Source: CAWEBF01 sp963807235 | GTDB taxonomy: Bacteria; Acidobacteriota; Vicinamibacteria; Vicinamibacterales; UBA2999 | Direction: 5' to 3' | DNA: 64,000 nucleotides | Assembly (NCBI GenBank): GCA_963807235.1 | Contig: CAWEBF010000028.1 | Coordinates: 136,925 to 200,924 of the forward strand | Shown here: in pieces, positions 38,187 through 46,867 of the stretch | How positions within the stretch are numbered: position 1 is the stretch's first letter | Layout of the letters: each line of letters starts with the position of its first letter | Made by a program: the position numbers and the translations under genes | The notes under the pieces: generated by a model | Databases searched by the model: none | The model's input: the letters and a program-made list of their open reading frames with translations, nothing else | What the model was told of the DNA's origin: nothing

Positions 38187-39014
38187 CTAACGAGCCGAAC
38201 AAGGCGCAGGCGCCCACTTGGACGCGTCGGCTTCCTTCTTGAAGTGGCTCGTCGTGATCCAGGGCTCGCCGAGATACTGCGGGTCGCGCACGATCGTCGT
38301 CACCACGAACCAGTCCCCGCCCTTCGGCTCGCCGAACAGATCGTAGTACTCCGTCACCACGGCGTTTTCGCCGAACGGCACGCCGTTCTTCCGGAGGTAG
38401 CCTGGGCGTATCTGCGTTGTGACGACCTCGAGCGAGCGGCTCGAGCCGACGCGCGGCGCCAGGCCCAGGGGAATGCCCCGCCCCGCCGACGAGGACGGCG
38501 GCGGCTCCCATCGTGCCACGCTGACGCCCTGCCACGACCGCTGCGCGACCGGGACAGCGGACGCGGGAGCAGCCGGGGCACCAGGTGCAGTGAACCGGAA
38601 GAGGCGCGTCTGCTGGCCCGAGTCGGTTTCGAGCTTCAGCGTCAGATCGTCCTGCCACGAGATGCGCACGCGGCCGGGCTCGCGCATGATGGCGGGCGCC
38701 GCGTAGGCGCGGCACTGCTCATTCGCCTGCTCGTCGCGCGCGGGATCCCATCCGTCCGCGACCTTGCGCGCCGCCTCGTTGACGGGGATGTTGGCGTAGT
38801 CGCCGCGAGGCGGCGTCACCATCCGCCACCGCCAGTCCTCGCTCACGATCGACACCCACGTGCCGGTGAAGTCCACCCCCACCGGGGCGGCCGCCCGCCC
38901 GACCGGCGGCGGCCCTCCACGCCCGCCCCGCCCTTGCGGGGCTTGCGCGAACAACGTCCCTGACGCGGCGACCCCCAGCGCAGCCACCACCGGCACCAGC
39001 CAGTGCCTGATCAC
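38187..39014 (-). CDS. Secreted hypothetical protein, GTW / DYANIPVNEAAR family
   Basis: 275 residues from GTG 39014, overlapping the upstream MBL-like gene by four bases. Signal peptide (VVAALGVAASGTLFAQ), then DFTGTWVSIVSEDWRWRM, GDYANIPVNEAARKVADGW, EQCRAYAAPAIMREPGRVRI, a central Pro/Ala insert, and GYLRKNGVPFGENAVVTEYYDLF. It shares the DYAxxPxNxAAR and RKNGVPF-type segments with the product at 39965, so the two are probably paralogues within one operon. No catalytic motif. Confidence 0.75.
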   Translation of the reverse strand: MIRHWLVPVVAALGVAASGTLFAQAPQGRGGRGGPPPVGRAAAPVGVDFTGTWVSIVSEDWRWRMVTPPRGDYANIPVNEAARKVADGWDPARDEQANEQCRAYAAPAIMREPGRVRISWQDDLTLKLETDSGQQTRLFRFTAPGAPAAPASAVPVAQRSWQGVSVARWEPPPSSSAGRGIPLGLAPRVGSSRSLEVVTTQIRPGYLRKNGVPFGENAVVTEYYDLFGEPKGGDWFVVTTIVRDPQYLGEPWITTSHFKKEADASKWAPAPCSAR

Positions 39015-39961
39015 GACCGGCCCCCCGGCTTCTGGGTGAGGCTCCGGTGGATCGACTCGATAAACCGGTCCGCGTCCGCGGCCGTGGCGCCGTACTCCGC
39101 GTCGTAGTCGCGCGACGGCCTGGCGGCCTTGATCTGGTCCAGCGTGTTGCCCTTCTTCACCAGGTCTTGCACGCGGTCCTTGACGATGACCACCATGTCC
39201 CGGAACTCCGCCACGTCGGTCTCTTCGCTGATGCGACCGCGCCCCGGCACGATCTGCGTACCGCCGTCCTCGAAAGCCGCCGGCACGGCCAGGTGCAGGA
39301 TCGTCCCGAGGGCCGACACAAGCCCCTGGACGCTGCCCCCGCGCGCGACGTCGATCGTGGGATACCGGTCCGGCGTAAAGACCGCGCCCGTGCTGATGAC
39401 GTCGGAGCGCCTGAAGAGCACCACTGTGTCGCTGTCGGTGTGCGCCGCGGGCTGATGGTAGAGGACGATGGGCTCGCTGTTGTAGAAGTCCATCGTCGGC
39501 TCGAAATAGGTCGTCGTCGGCAGCGACGCGGACGGTGTCGGCGGCGCCCCAGCGGGTGGCGAGCTGAGACGGTTCAGTACGTTGCCCTGAGCGATGACCG
39601 ACGCCCGGTTCAAGCCGACGAAGCCGAAAGGTGCCCCGCGCCCCGCGGCGGGCCCCAGCACCGCGGCCGTGCCGCTCACGGACGGCTCGCTCACGCTGGT
39701 CTGGATGATGTAGCGCAGGGCCATCGGCGACAGCTTGCGTACTTCGGCCATCACCTGGTCGGCCTGCGCCGGTGCCGGCGTGTCCACCAGCAGCACGCCG
39801 TTCGAGCCGAGCTGCACGGTGATGTTCGCGCCCGCGCCGGAAATCATGTGGACGCTGCCCTGCACGTGGGAAACGCGCAGGGCCGGTGCGCTCTGCTGCG
39901 CCCCGGCGGCAGCAACCAGGGCAAGGACTAGCGAAGCCGTGATGACGCAGGGACGTCGCAT
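39011..39961 (-). CDS. Secreted metallo-beta-lactamase-fold protein lacking metal ligands
   Basis: 316 residues with a signal peptide. The fold is recognisable: NITVQLGSNGVLLVDTPAP, LRYIIQTSVSEPSVSG, QPAAHTDSDTVVLF, TGAVFTPDRYPTIDVARGGSVQG, IVPGRG. Each usual ligand site is altered: HxHxDH reads QTSVSEP, the GD turn reads GA, and PGHG reads PGRG; only AHTD keeps one His and one Asp. It is thus probably a non-catalytic binding protein, or uses a different centre. Middle gene of a three-gene operon between two secreted paralogues. Confidence 0.75.
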   Translation of the reverse strand: MRRPCVITASLVLALVAAAGAQQSAPALRVSHVQGSVHMISGAGANITVQLGSNGVLLVDTPAPAQADQVMAEVRKLSPMALRYIIQTSVSEPSVSGTAAVLGPAAGRGAPFGFVGLNRASVIAQGNVLNRLSSPPAGAPPTPSASLPTTTYFEPTMDFYNSEPIVLYHQPAAHTDSDTVVLFRRSDVISTGAVFTPDRYPTIDVARGGSVQGLVSALGTILHLAVPAAFEDGGTQIVPGRGRISEETDVAEFRDMVVIVKDRVQDLVKKGNTLDQIKAARPSRDYDAEYGATAADADRFIESIHRSLTQKPGGRS

Positions 39962-39964
39962 GGG

Positions 39965-40876
39965 CTAGCGGAGGTTGCAGCCTTCGTTGGCGTTGAAGCA
40001 GCGGCAGTACCGGGTGCAGCGGTCGAGCGTCGAAAAGGTCTGCTTCATCTTCCGCCGGTACTCCGGATACATCGTCTCGGCGCCGCCGCGTGTCGCATCG
40101 TAGGACAGCCCGTACCACTCGGCGAACTCCTTCAAATAGGGGTTCGTGCCCGGGAGGTAGTGCGGCACCACGCCCTCACCGAGCGGCAGCTCCACGCCGT
40201 AGTCGCACCAGTTCGAGCCCATCCGCTGACCCGGGTCGAGGGCCCAGGACTGGCTGCGCACCAGCTTTTCGGTGAGGAACACGGGGTCGTCGATGATCGT
40301 CACCACCGTCATCAGGTCGCCGTGGCGAATCCAGTGCTCGGTGGCCGTGCGCTTGTCGCTGGCGGGGATACCGTTGCGACGGATGTAGTACGCCTTCAGG
40401 TGCGTCGTGGTGATGGTCAGCATGTTGCCGTTCCACACGCCGGTCGAGAACCCGCCCCAGCTGTGGGGGGCGTCGGGCGACGGGTGCGGACGGCCGTCCA
40501 GGTAGATCGTGCGCTGCGCATCGTGGAAGTTGATGCGGGTGTGAAGGGCGGTCATGCGCTCCGTCTGCCGGTCGAAGTCCACATCGATCCGCATGTTGGC
40601 CAGGCCGCGCATCCCATAGTCGCTGGCGTGCTGGCGGCACTGGTACTCCATCACCGCCGAAATGCGATCGCCGTCATAGCTGTCGCCCCGCAGCCGCGCG
40701 GCGTCGTTGATCGGCAAACCCGCGTAGTCGGCGAGTTCCGGACCAGGCAGGCGTTCGGGGCCGTCCTCGTGGTAGATGGGCACCCATTGTCCGCCGAAGA
40801 AGATCTCCTGCGCCTGGGCGGGCTCGCCTGCCGCGCACGCCAGTGCCAGGAGCGACGGCCGCAGAATGCTTCGCAT
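39965..40876 (-). CDS. Secreted hypothetical protein, GQW / DYAGLPINDAAR family
   Basis: About 303 residues from ATG 40876 (GAGG seven bases upstream and a normal signal peptide RPSLLALACAAGEPAQAQ); in-frame starts at 40897 and 40924 are possible. Conserved parts: FFGGQWVPIYHEDG, LADYAGLPINDAARLRG, QRTIYLDGRPHPS, SWGGFSTGVWNGNMLTITTTHLKAYYIRRNGIP. The cysteine-rich C-terminus (RCTRYCRCFNANEGC) could make disulfides or bind metal. First gene of the operon; only 3 bp separate it from the MBL-like gene. Confidence 0.75.
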   Translation of the reverse strand: MRSILRPSLLALACAAGEPAQAQEIFFGGQWVPIYHEDGPERLPGPELADYAGLPINDAARLRGDSYDGDRISAVMEYQCRQHASDYGMRGLANMRIDVDFDRQTERMTALHTRINFHDAQRTIYLDGRPHPSPDAPHSWGGFSTGVWNGNMLTITTTHLKAYYIRRNGIPASDKRTATEHWIRHGDLMTVVTIIDDPVFLTEKLVRSQSWALDPGQRMGSNWCDYGVELPLGEGVVPHYLPGTNPYLKEFAEWYGLSYDATRGGAETMYPEYRRKMKQTFSTLDRCTRYCRCFNANEGCNLR

Positions 40877-41197
40877 GAGGAACCTCACGAGGCCCATAGG
40901 ATAGGTCAACTCCTTACGCGGCATGAGATTGCGTCGAGCCCAGTCAAAGTTCGCGCGACTATGCCGATTGCCGTATTGCCCGAAGGTCCCCTCCCAGCGC
41001 TTTATTGCTGCGCTCTCGTGCCGAGATCACAACAGTTCGCAACCTTGTACTGCGCGCCGACACTTTCTGAGAAGTCTCGGATGGCGCCGCGCCAGGATCC
41101 ACACAAACTGGAGCATTTCGTGTGGTTGGCTTCCGGCACAGCGTTTGAAACAGCTAGCTTGAATTGTCTTATTCCTCCGTCCCTACATCGGTCCCCC
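40877..41197. other. Divergent intergenic region
   Basis: 320 bp between the secreted-protein operon and the diguanylate cyclase gene, less GC-rich than its surroundings. A frame in phase with the cyclase stays open here but has no ribosome site or family similarity. A weak promoter candidate for the cyclase is TTGAAA at 41145 with TTATTC at 41169 (18-bp spacing). Nothing else is recognised. Confidence 0.35.
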
Positions 41198-42139
41198 ATG
41201 CCCATAGGTCGTAAGCCCCGGACGGAGCCAGCCCTCGATGTTTCAGCACCCGAGTCGCTGGCGGCGCTCTTCGACTGGATTCGCCACGATGCGGATCTGG
41301 ACGCGACGCGCGCGGAACACCTCATCAGCGGTATCGGCCACATCCTCGCGCGCCACGAACAGTTGTGGCAGCAGTCCAAGCAGGACGCCCTGCAGGCGAT
41401 GTCGGTCGGATTCGCGGATCGCATGCGCCGCATGCGCGAGGAGCTGGAGGCGCGCGATACGACGGTCAGCAGCATCACGCGCTACTTCGAAGCGCTCGTC
41501 GCCGATCTGACCGATCGCGCCGACCGGGACCCCAAGACCCGCCTGATGAACTTCCAGCGCTTCATCGAGCGCCTGGAAGCGTTCATCGCGCTGGAGCAGC
41601 GCGGCACCTGGTGCGCCGTGGGTCTCGCCGACATCCGCTCGTTCAAGTCGTACAACGACGCGTTCGGCCACGCCCTCGGCGACCGCGTGATCGACCGCGT
41701 GGCGCGGCTGCTCCGCGAGCAGGTTCGGGCAAACGACCTTCTGGCCCAGGAATCGCCCGTGGATCCGCGGCGCGAACTCCACGCGCGGTTCGGCGGCGAC
41801 GAGTTCTGCTTCCTGATCCCGAAACTGGACACTCACGAGGACGCGTGGGTGGTGGCCGAGCGGTTTCGCGAGGCCGTGGAGCGATTCGACTGGTCGGTCG
41901 AGGACGAACGCCTGGTGGCGCGCAGCGTCACGGTGGACGTGGGAGTCGTCAGCATGAAGTTGGGGCCGGTGGAGTCACGGCGGGCGGTGGCACACCAGCT
42001 CGCCCACGGACTGCTGGCCCACGCCGACCGCGCGATGTACGCGGCCAAGACGCAGCGCTCGGCACGGTGCCATCCCGTCAGCGTTCGGATCGTGGGCGAC
42101 ACGCTCGTCGAGATTCCTCCAGACGAGCATCTGGACTAA
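41198..42139 (+). CDS. Diguanylate cyclase (GGDEF domain)
   Basis: 313 residues from ATG 41198. A helical N-terminal segment (residues about 15-110, ending in a coiled coil REELEARDTTVSSITRYFEAL) has no known sensor signature. The GGDEF domain starts DPKTRLMNFQRFIERL and includes ADIRSFKSYNDAFGHALGD and the intact active-site RFGGDEF. No RxxD inhibitory site stands at the expected place upstream of GGDEF, so product inhibition may be absent. It makes cyclic di-GMP from two GTP in the cytoplasm. Confidence 0.88.
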   Translation: MPIGRKPRTEPALDVSAPESLAALFDWIRHDADLDATRAEHLISGIGHILARHEQLWQQSKQDALQAMSVGFADRMRRMREELEARDTTVSSITRYFEALVADLTDRADRDPKTRLMNFQRFIERLEAFIALEQRGTWCAVGLADIRSFKSYNDAFGHALGDRVIDRVARLLREQVRANDLLAQESPVDPRRELHARFGGDEFCFLIPKLDTHEDAWVVAERFREAVERFDWSVEDERLVARSVTVDVGVVSMKLGPVESRRAVAHQLAHGLLAHADRAMYAAKTQRSARCHPVSVRIVGDTLVEIPPDEHLD

Positions 42140-42154
42140 GATCGATGGTTCAGC

Positions 42155-42230
42155 GGTGGGTGTAGCTCAGGGGTAGAGCGCCGGATTGTGGATCCGGAAG
42201 TCGCGGGTTCGAAACCCGTCACCCACCCCA
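42155..42230 (+). tRNA. tRNA-His(GTG)
   Basis: The acceptor stem GTGGGTG pairs with CACCCAC; the extra G(-1) at 42155 faces C73, the identity pair of tRNA-His. Anticodon loop TTGTGGA gives GTG. T-arm GCGGGTTCGAAACCCGT, encoded CCA. It follows the cyclase gene by 15 bp. The 245 bp after it hold no recognised gene. Confidence 0.97.
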
Positions 42231-42475
42231 GTCTTGCCCCTCGACGCCCTAACTTCCTGGTCATCTACGGCTTACCTCCGCGGGCGAGCGCTTCTGGATC
42301 TTGCCTGCCGGGCCGCAAACAAAAGTCGCAGAATCATATGCCCAGGGGGGGGATTTTCTGGGCCTGAAACTCTGCCGCACGTGGGAGACTATCGATATTT
42401 CCTCGATAATTCGCGCCTCCTTAACTGAACCGAGAGGCCAGGGCATCTGGCACCCAGTGTGTATCTCTACCGTGC

Positions 42476-42865
42476 GTGAGCGCACTGGACACGGCTGCCC
42501 GTGAGCACGTCAGGCCCACCGATCCACCGGGATCGGATGCCGACGCCTGGTTCTCGGCCCTGGACGATCGGACGATCGAACTGGGACCCCACCGGTGCGT
42601 GACGCGCGTCCAGGGGATTCACGCCAGCGCCGACGGCCTGTGGATTCAGCTTGTCTGTGAGGGCGACCAGGAAATCAGCGTCGTCGTGCGCGTGACCTCG
42701 GCTACCCGTGTCGAAGACGTGCTGAAACGGCTCAAAGAGGACGCACCCGTCGGCCGCCCCCTCGAGATCATCGACATGGACGGATCCCGAAGCACGCCGG
42801 CCGCGGTGCGAATGGGCCGGGCCGACGCCACCGGCTCGCTGCCAGCCGCCCGCGGCGCTCACTAG
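42476..42865 (+). CDS. Hypothetical protein
   Basis: 129 residues from a GTG start with no signal or membrane span. The middle (RCVTRVQGIHASADGLWIQLVCEGDQEISVVVRV) is a predicted beta-sheet, followed by ATRVEDVLKRLKEDAP. I do not recognise the family. It stands alone between tRNA-His and the convergent TonB receptor gene; codon use resembles the neighbours. Confidence 0.55.
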   Translation: MSALDTAAREHVRPTDPPGSDADAWFSALDDRTIELGPHRCVTRVQGIHASADGLWIQLVCEGDQEISVVVRVTSATRVEDVLKRLKEDAPVGRPLEIIDMDGSRSTPAAVRMGRADATGSLPAARGAH

Positions 42866-42886
42866 ACGCCCGCGCGCGGAGCCTCG

Positions 42887-45025
42887 CTAGAAAGTAAAGC
42901 GAACCTCACCGAGAATCTGGCGCCGCAAGATGTCGCCAAAGATGTGCTGTTGGATCTCGGAGTTGCCGAGGTTCGTGATCTTCAGGCTCGTGGTCACACG
43001 ATCGTCGAACCACCGCACGCCGGCGGCGGCGTTGACCAGCGTGTAGGCGTCGGTCGTCCCGGCGAACCGCAGGTCCAGCACGTCCTGCCAATAGGCCTCG
43101 CCGTTGTAGCTCACCGAGAAATTCCCCAACCATCGCTGGTGACTGAAGTTGAACCCGGCGTTGAAGCGATGGTTGGCCGGGACGTTCGCCTCACGGGGAT
43201 CGAAGCCGCTGATGTCGGGGTCGGCCTGGAACGAGTAGTTCACAAACGCGTTGACGGCCCGGTTGACGGCGGTGTCAACGCCCAGCTCGATCCCCTTGTC
43301 CTTCACGGTTCCGAGGTTGCGATAGCTGAAGAGCGCCGGCAGTCCCGGCGGAGGGATCAACCCAATCACGAACGTGGGGATGACCGGGGGCCAGGTTGCC
43401 GGCGGGTTCGCGGGCGAATAGCTGGCGACCTGGGTGAAGTAGATGCCGTCGTCGGTGGTATTCCAGTACACCGAGGCTGACACCGTGGTGCGGTTGCGCA
43501 CCTGCCCCACGTAACCGACCTCGTACGCCGTCATCGTCTCCTGCGTGAGATCCGGGTTTCCGATGGCCCCAACCGGCAGGATGAAGCGCGCCAGCGCCGG
43601 TGAAATAGCGCTGAGGTTCACCTCGTTCAAAACCACCGTAGCCAGGTGGTTGTTGATGAACGAGGGGGCCCGGAAGGCGCGGTTGAACGACAGCCGAACC
43701 GTGTGCGCGCCGGCGGGCTTCAACAGGAGCGTGGTGCGTGGGGAAAACACCGCGTCCTCGATCGACGAGAACTTGTCCAGGCGGCCGCCGACCACCCATC
43801 GCACGTTGTTGCTGAAGAAAATCTCGTCCTGGATGTAAGCGCCGCCCTCGTTGCGATTCTCACCGTTGGGCGCCAGGGTCACGTCGAAGGTGTTGCGCCG
43901 AAAGTTGCCGCCGTAGCTCAGCGCGTGGCGCGTGCCGATGGCGCGGGACTCGCCGGCCTCGAAGTCGAAGGTCTCGGTCTCGAAGCCGAGCGGAAGGAAC
44001 TGGCCCGTAGCGCCGCGAGACACCAGGTTCACCGCATCGGCGTCGAGGAGGTTGGTGAAGAACGCCACCCGCCGGCCGCCCTGCTGCCACTTCGCGGAGA
44101 AGTAGCCCAGCCGCGACCCGTTCTGGATGTCGAAGGGTCCGATGCCGGTGTGGATGATGCCCTCCGTGCCGCTCAGGCCGCCGTTGAAGGTCAGGACTCC
44201 GCCGTTCACCAACGAATAGTCCACGCGCGCGTCGAACTTCGGCTGCGACGTGCCGGTGTTCGTGTACGGGGGGTACGGCGTGTTCAGCGGGTTGTTGATC
44301 GTCCCCACAGGGCGCGGCAGCGGATCCTGCGTGAAGTAGCCCGCCGACAGCTTGTACGCCCAGCGATCGTCCACGGCTTGCGCATGCGAGCCGTTGACGT
44401 AGAACAGCGAGCCGGAATCGCGATCGACACCCTGGGCGCTGCGCACGAAGCCGCCGGCGCCGATGGTCAGCGACGTGCCCCGCTCCGCGGCCAGTTCGCG
44501 CGGCGACTTCGTGATCACGTTGACTACGCCGCTCATGGCGTTGGCGCCCCACACGGCCGAGGCCGGACCGCGAATCACCTCGATCTGCTTGATCTCATGG
44601 GCGTTGGCGGGCACGAAGTCCCACATCACCATGCCGTAGAAGTCGAGGTAGATGGAGCGGCCGTCCACGAGCGCCAGCTGCGACGTAGACAGGGTGGCGG
44701 TGGCGCCGCGGGCGGTGACGTTGAAGTCGCGCGCCGATACCTGGCTCACGTTGAGCCCTGGCACCGCTCGCAGGAGGTCGCCGATGTTCGTCGACGGCGA
44801 GTTTTCGATCGTTTGCGTGGTTATCACGCTCACGGCGGCTGGTGCGTTGACCAGCTGCTGCTCGACACGAGAGGCCGACACGACGACGGTCTCCTCAAAG
44901 GTTGGAGGCTGCTCGGGATCTTGCGGCTGCTGACCCGCCGGCGCCGGTTGTGCGGGCGGTGCCTGGCCCTGGGCCACGACCGGAGTTGCCAACGCGAGAA
45001 GCAGGAGCGCCAGGAGAATGGGCAT
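42887..45025 (-). CDS. TonB-dependent outer-membrane receptor
   Basis: 712 residues from ATG 45025. Signal peptide (LALLLLALATPVVAQ), Pro/Gln linker, then the TonB box region (EETVVVSASRVEQQ) and plug domain (NIGDLLRAVPGLNVSQVSARDFNVTARG, LVDGRSIYLDFYG, IEVIRGPASAVWGANAMSGVVNVITK). The barrel ends in QILGEVRFTF with a terminal aromatic. It imports an unknown large ligand (siderophore, vitamin or glycan) using TonB energy. The layout is closer to BtuB/CirA than to SusC. No partner transporter is adjacent. Confidence 0.93.
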   Translation of the reverse strand: MPILLALLLLALATPVVAQGQAPPAQPAPAGQQPQDPEQPPTFEETVVVSASRVEQQLVNAPAAVSVITTQTIENSPSTNIGDLLRAVPGLNVSQVSARDFNVTARGATATLSTSQLALVDGRSIYLDFYGMVMWDFVPANAHEIKQIEVIRGPASAVWGANAMSGVVNVITKSPRELAAERGTSLTIGAGGFVRSAQGVDRDSGSLFYVNGSHAQAVDDRWAYKLSAGYFTQDPLPRPVGTINNPLNTPYPPYTNTGTSQPKFDARVDYSLVNGGVLTFNGGLSGTEGIIHTGIGPFDIQNGSRLGYFSAKWQQGGRRVAFFTNLLDADAVNLVSRGATGQFLPLGFETETFDFEAGESRAIGTRHALSYGGNFRRNTFDVTLAPNGENRNEGGAYIQDEIFFSNNVRWVVGGRLDKFSSIEDAVFSPRTTLLLKPAGAHTVRLSFNRAFRAPSFINNHLATVVLNEVNLSAISPALARFILPVGAIGNPDLTQETMTAYEVGYVGQVRNRTTVSASVYWNTTDDGIYFTQVASYSPANPPATWPPVIPTFVIGLIPPPGLPALFSYRNLGTVKDKGIELGVDTAVNRAVNAFVNYSFQADPDISGFDPREANVPANHRFNAGFNFSHQRWLGNFSVSYNGEAYWQDVLDLRFAGTTDAYTLVNAAAGVRWFDDRVTTSLKITNLGNSEIQQHIFGDILRRQILGEVRFTF

Positions 45026-45074
45026 GGCCGGGTATTCTGGGCCCCGGCAGCCCCGGATGCAAGGTAGAAGGTCG

Positions 45075-45109
45075 CCACGCTCGCGTCTCTCCATGAAACG
45101 CGAACGTGG
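45075..45109. repeat. Hairpin in TonB receptor leader
   Basis: CCACGCTCGCGT and ACGCGAACGTGG form an 11-bp stem with one mismatch around an 11-nt loop, 50 bp upstream of the receptor start. The CCACGCTCGC segment also occurs at 45467 in another palindrome. It could be a leader structure, or a terminator for DNA further upstream on the minus strand; no known riboswitch consensus is seen. Confidence 0.45.
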
Positions 45110-45138
45110 CCGGGGAGATTTTGCTGACGAGAAGGCGA

Positions 45139-45465
45139 CTAACGCTTCAGCGCCGCACGACGCCTGTCCTCCGCGGTCTCGCCGTTGAAAGAACTGTTCG
45201 CAAACCCGGCGGCTGGACCGATCGAGCAGACAGGCGTGACGCCATCCGCGCCAATGGCCCTGAACGTGACTGGCGTCTGGAAAGGCCCATCGGTCCACAC
45301 GATGCCCACGTGCGTTGGAAACGAGCCGAGGATACCGGCGTTGAAGGTGAACCCGGTGAAGGCGCCAGAGAAGAACCAGCTGTCGCCCGCGAGCCCCGAG
45401 CCATCGAGGACGCCGTCGTCGATGTCCACGGAGTCGTGGACGGCCGGCGCGCCCGGCAGGATTCG
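45139..45465 (-). pseudogene. Truncated secreted (PEP-CTERM-type) protein fused to a tRNA 3'-end copy
   Basis: The minus-strand frame reads VDIDDGVLDGSGLAGDSWFFSG, LGSFPTHVGIVWTDG, VTFRAIGADG and FNGETAEDR, which resemble the middle of exported PEP-CTERM-like proteins. There is no signal peptide and no C-terminal part after GETAEDR. The fragment's 5' edge is exactly a 20-bp copy of the tRNA-Arg(CCG) 3' end, so it looks like a piece left by recombination at the tRNA gene. Confidence 0.6.
45446..45465 (-). repeat. 20-bp copy of tRNA-Arg(CCG) 3' end (att-like)
   Basis: GGCGCGCCCGGCAGGATTCG occurs here and, 100 bp further, at 45546-45565 inside tRNA-Arg(CCG). The identity covers the T-arm 3' side, the acceptor strand and CC of CCA, then stops. 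This is the usual extent of a tRNA-embedded integrase crossover site. Confidence 0.7.
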
Positions 45466-45467
45466 TC

Positions 45468-45503
45468 CACGCTCGCAACGAGCCGAAGGCGAGTTGCGGC
45501 GTG
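45468..45503. repeat. Palindromic element, possible REP
   Basis: CACGC-T-CGCAAC and GTTGCG-GCGTG form an 11-bp stem with a bulged T and a 13-nt loop. It lies between the two tRNA 3'-end copies and shares CCACGCTCGC with the hairpin at 45075. Two related palindromes within 400 bp suggest a repeated extragenic element. Confidence 0.45.
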
Positions 45504-45526
45504 AGCTAGAACGGCTGGGCGCAGAC

Positions 45527-45544
45527 ACCCCAACGAAGTTGGGG

Positions 45545-45545
<1 letters not shown>
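45527..45545 (-). terminator. Hairpin after tRNA-Arg(CCG)
   Basis: ACCCCAAC-GAA-GTTGGGGT, a perfect 8-bp stem with a 3-nt loop, begins at the last base of the tRNA CCA on the minus strand. It probably ends or processes the tRNA transcript. There is no U-run. Confidence 0.55.
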
Positions 45546-45621
<76 letters not shown>

Positions 45622-45692
45622 GTACGAGAAATCGTCGAATAAGATCTGGCCTAATAGATCCTGCCTGGCCTGCCAATCCCGCCGTGCGGTCT

Positions 45693-45769
<77 letters not shown>

Positions 45770-45896
45770 ACGACTCGCCATCTTACCATTCGACAGTCCC
45801 GCTGCCCGTCAGGGCCTCATAGCTGAACTGTCAGCTTGACGACAGACCGCATGTATCTGCGGGCGTAACATTCTGGCGCCGTTTGCACGCGGCGCC

Positions 45897-46087
45897 ATGT
45901 CTGAGCTTCCCAAAACCGGCCTGATGTGTCCGGCTTGCCGTTTACGAGTCGCACTGCTCGACGACGCGCAACCCGACTCGACGCACGAACTTGCCATGCA
46001 GTGCCCGGCATGCGGGCACCGATGGACATGGCGTGATCCCGATCTCCCTGAAGGAGAACCGCTGCTCCGGCGGGCGCGTCTACTTGA
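45897..46087 (+). CDS. Small zinc-ribbon protein (3' end uncertain)
   Basis: MSELPKTGLMCPACRLRVAL and LAMQCPACGHRWTWRDP show two CPAC knuckles about 25 residues apart, a zinc ribbon. In the literal sequence the frame stays open to 46751, running antisense through the CMD gene, which is unlikely. A one-base shift near 46060 gives a stop at 46085-46087, next to the end of the convergent gene, for a protein of about 63 residues. I prefer that reading because such errors are frequent here. Confidence 0.45.
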
Positions 46088-46736
46088 CGGGAAGCAACGG
46101 CTTGCGGTCAGGTGGCAGCTGCTGGTCCACCGCGGTCAGCATGAGACCCGCCATCACGTAGTCGCCGATGATCGCCGGGATCTCCACGGCGCCCTGCGGG
46201 CCGAAGAGCTCCACGGTCTTTGCCCACAACTCCGGGCTGACCTTGTGGTCGCGGAGAAGCGCCCGGCCGAGCCTGATCACCGTGGCGTCCTTCTCCTCCA
46301 GCCCGGTCACGTCGCGGTTGAATTTCACGGCGTCGATCGCCGCCTGCGGCAGGCCGGCGCGAACGGCTGCCGGCTCGTGGCCCGACCACTCGTACTGCTG
46401 GTCGAACTCGCGCGCGGCGATGAGCGCCGACAGCTCGAAATAGCGGCTGCCGGCCACGGTCGTGCGCAGATACTGATTCAGCTCGTGAATCGGCAGCGCG
46501 GCCTTCGGGCTGTACATCGACACAGGTGCGGGACCGGTCTTCGGCATCCCGCGAGCGCCGCCGATGCGATCCCAGATGCGCTGGCCGTCGGCGTCGAGCT
46601 GGGCTCGCTGCACCAGCGGCAGTCGCGACAGGGAGTCGGCTTTGATGTCCGGCGGCAGTCGTGCCTGGCCTCCCACCGCTACTGCCGCCGACACGGCGAA
46701 GACCGCAAGAGCAATTTCCTGAACGCGCTGACGCAT
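46080..46736 (-). CDS. Secreted carboxymuconolactone decarboxylase (CMD/AhpD)-like protein
   Basis: 218 residues from ATG 46736, with AAGGAG seven bases upstream; longer starts are rejected. Signal peptide (IALAVFAVSAAVAVGGQ), then a helical CMD domain: ELSALIAAREFDQQYEWSGHEPAAVRAG and VIRLGRALLRDHKVSPELW. The CxxC of peroxidase-active AhpD is missing (EWSGHEP in that region), as in many family members with unknown reactions. Confidence 0.8.
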   Translation of the reverse strand: MRQRVQEIALAVFAVSAAVAVGGQARLPPDIKADSLSRLPLVQRAQLDADGQRIWDRIGGARGMPKTGPAPVSMYSPKAALPIHELNQYLRTTVAGSRYFELSALIAAREFDQQYEWSGHEPAAVRAGLPQAAIDAVKFNRDVTGLEEKDATVIRLGRALLRDHKVSPELWAKTVELFGPQGAVEIPAIIGDYVMAGLMLTAVDQQLPPDRKPLLPVK

Positions 46737-46867
46737 GACCTGTCTCCTTGAAGTCACCGAACTCGACGACCCGCCACTCCCCGCCCGTGGCGGATCGTCT
46801 CGCGGAGGGTACCACTCCTCAGGCGCGCCTCGCTGGCTTTGACGAATATTTGCGGTTCTCACCGGGG

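Noticed and set aside
45026..45138. Cobalamin riboswitch ahead of the TonB receptor
   Set aside because: A hairpin is present but no B12-box or other riboswitch consensus is seen.
45897..46751. Reading the zinc-ribbon gene as 284 residues
   Set aside because: All residues after about 60 are antisense to the well-supported CMD-family gene and lack structure.
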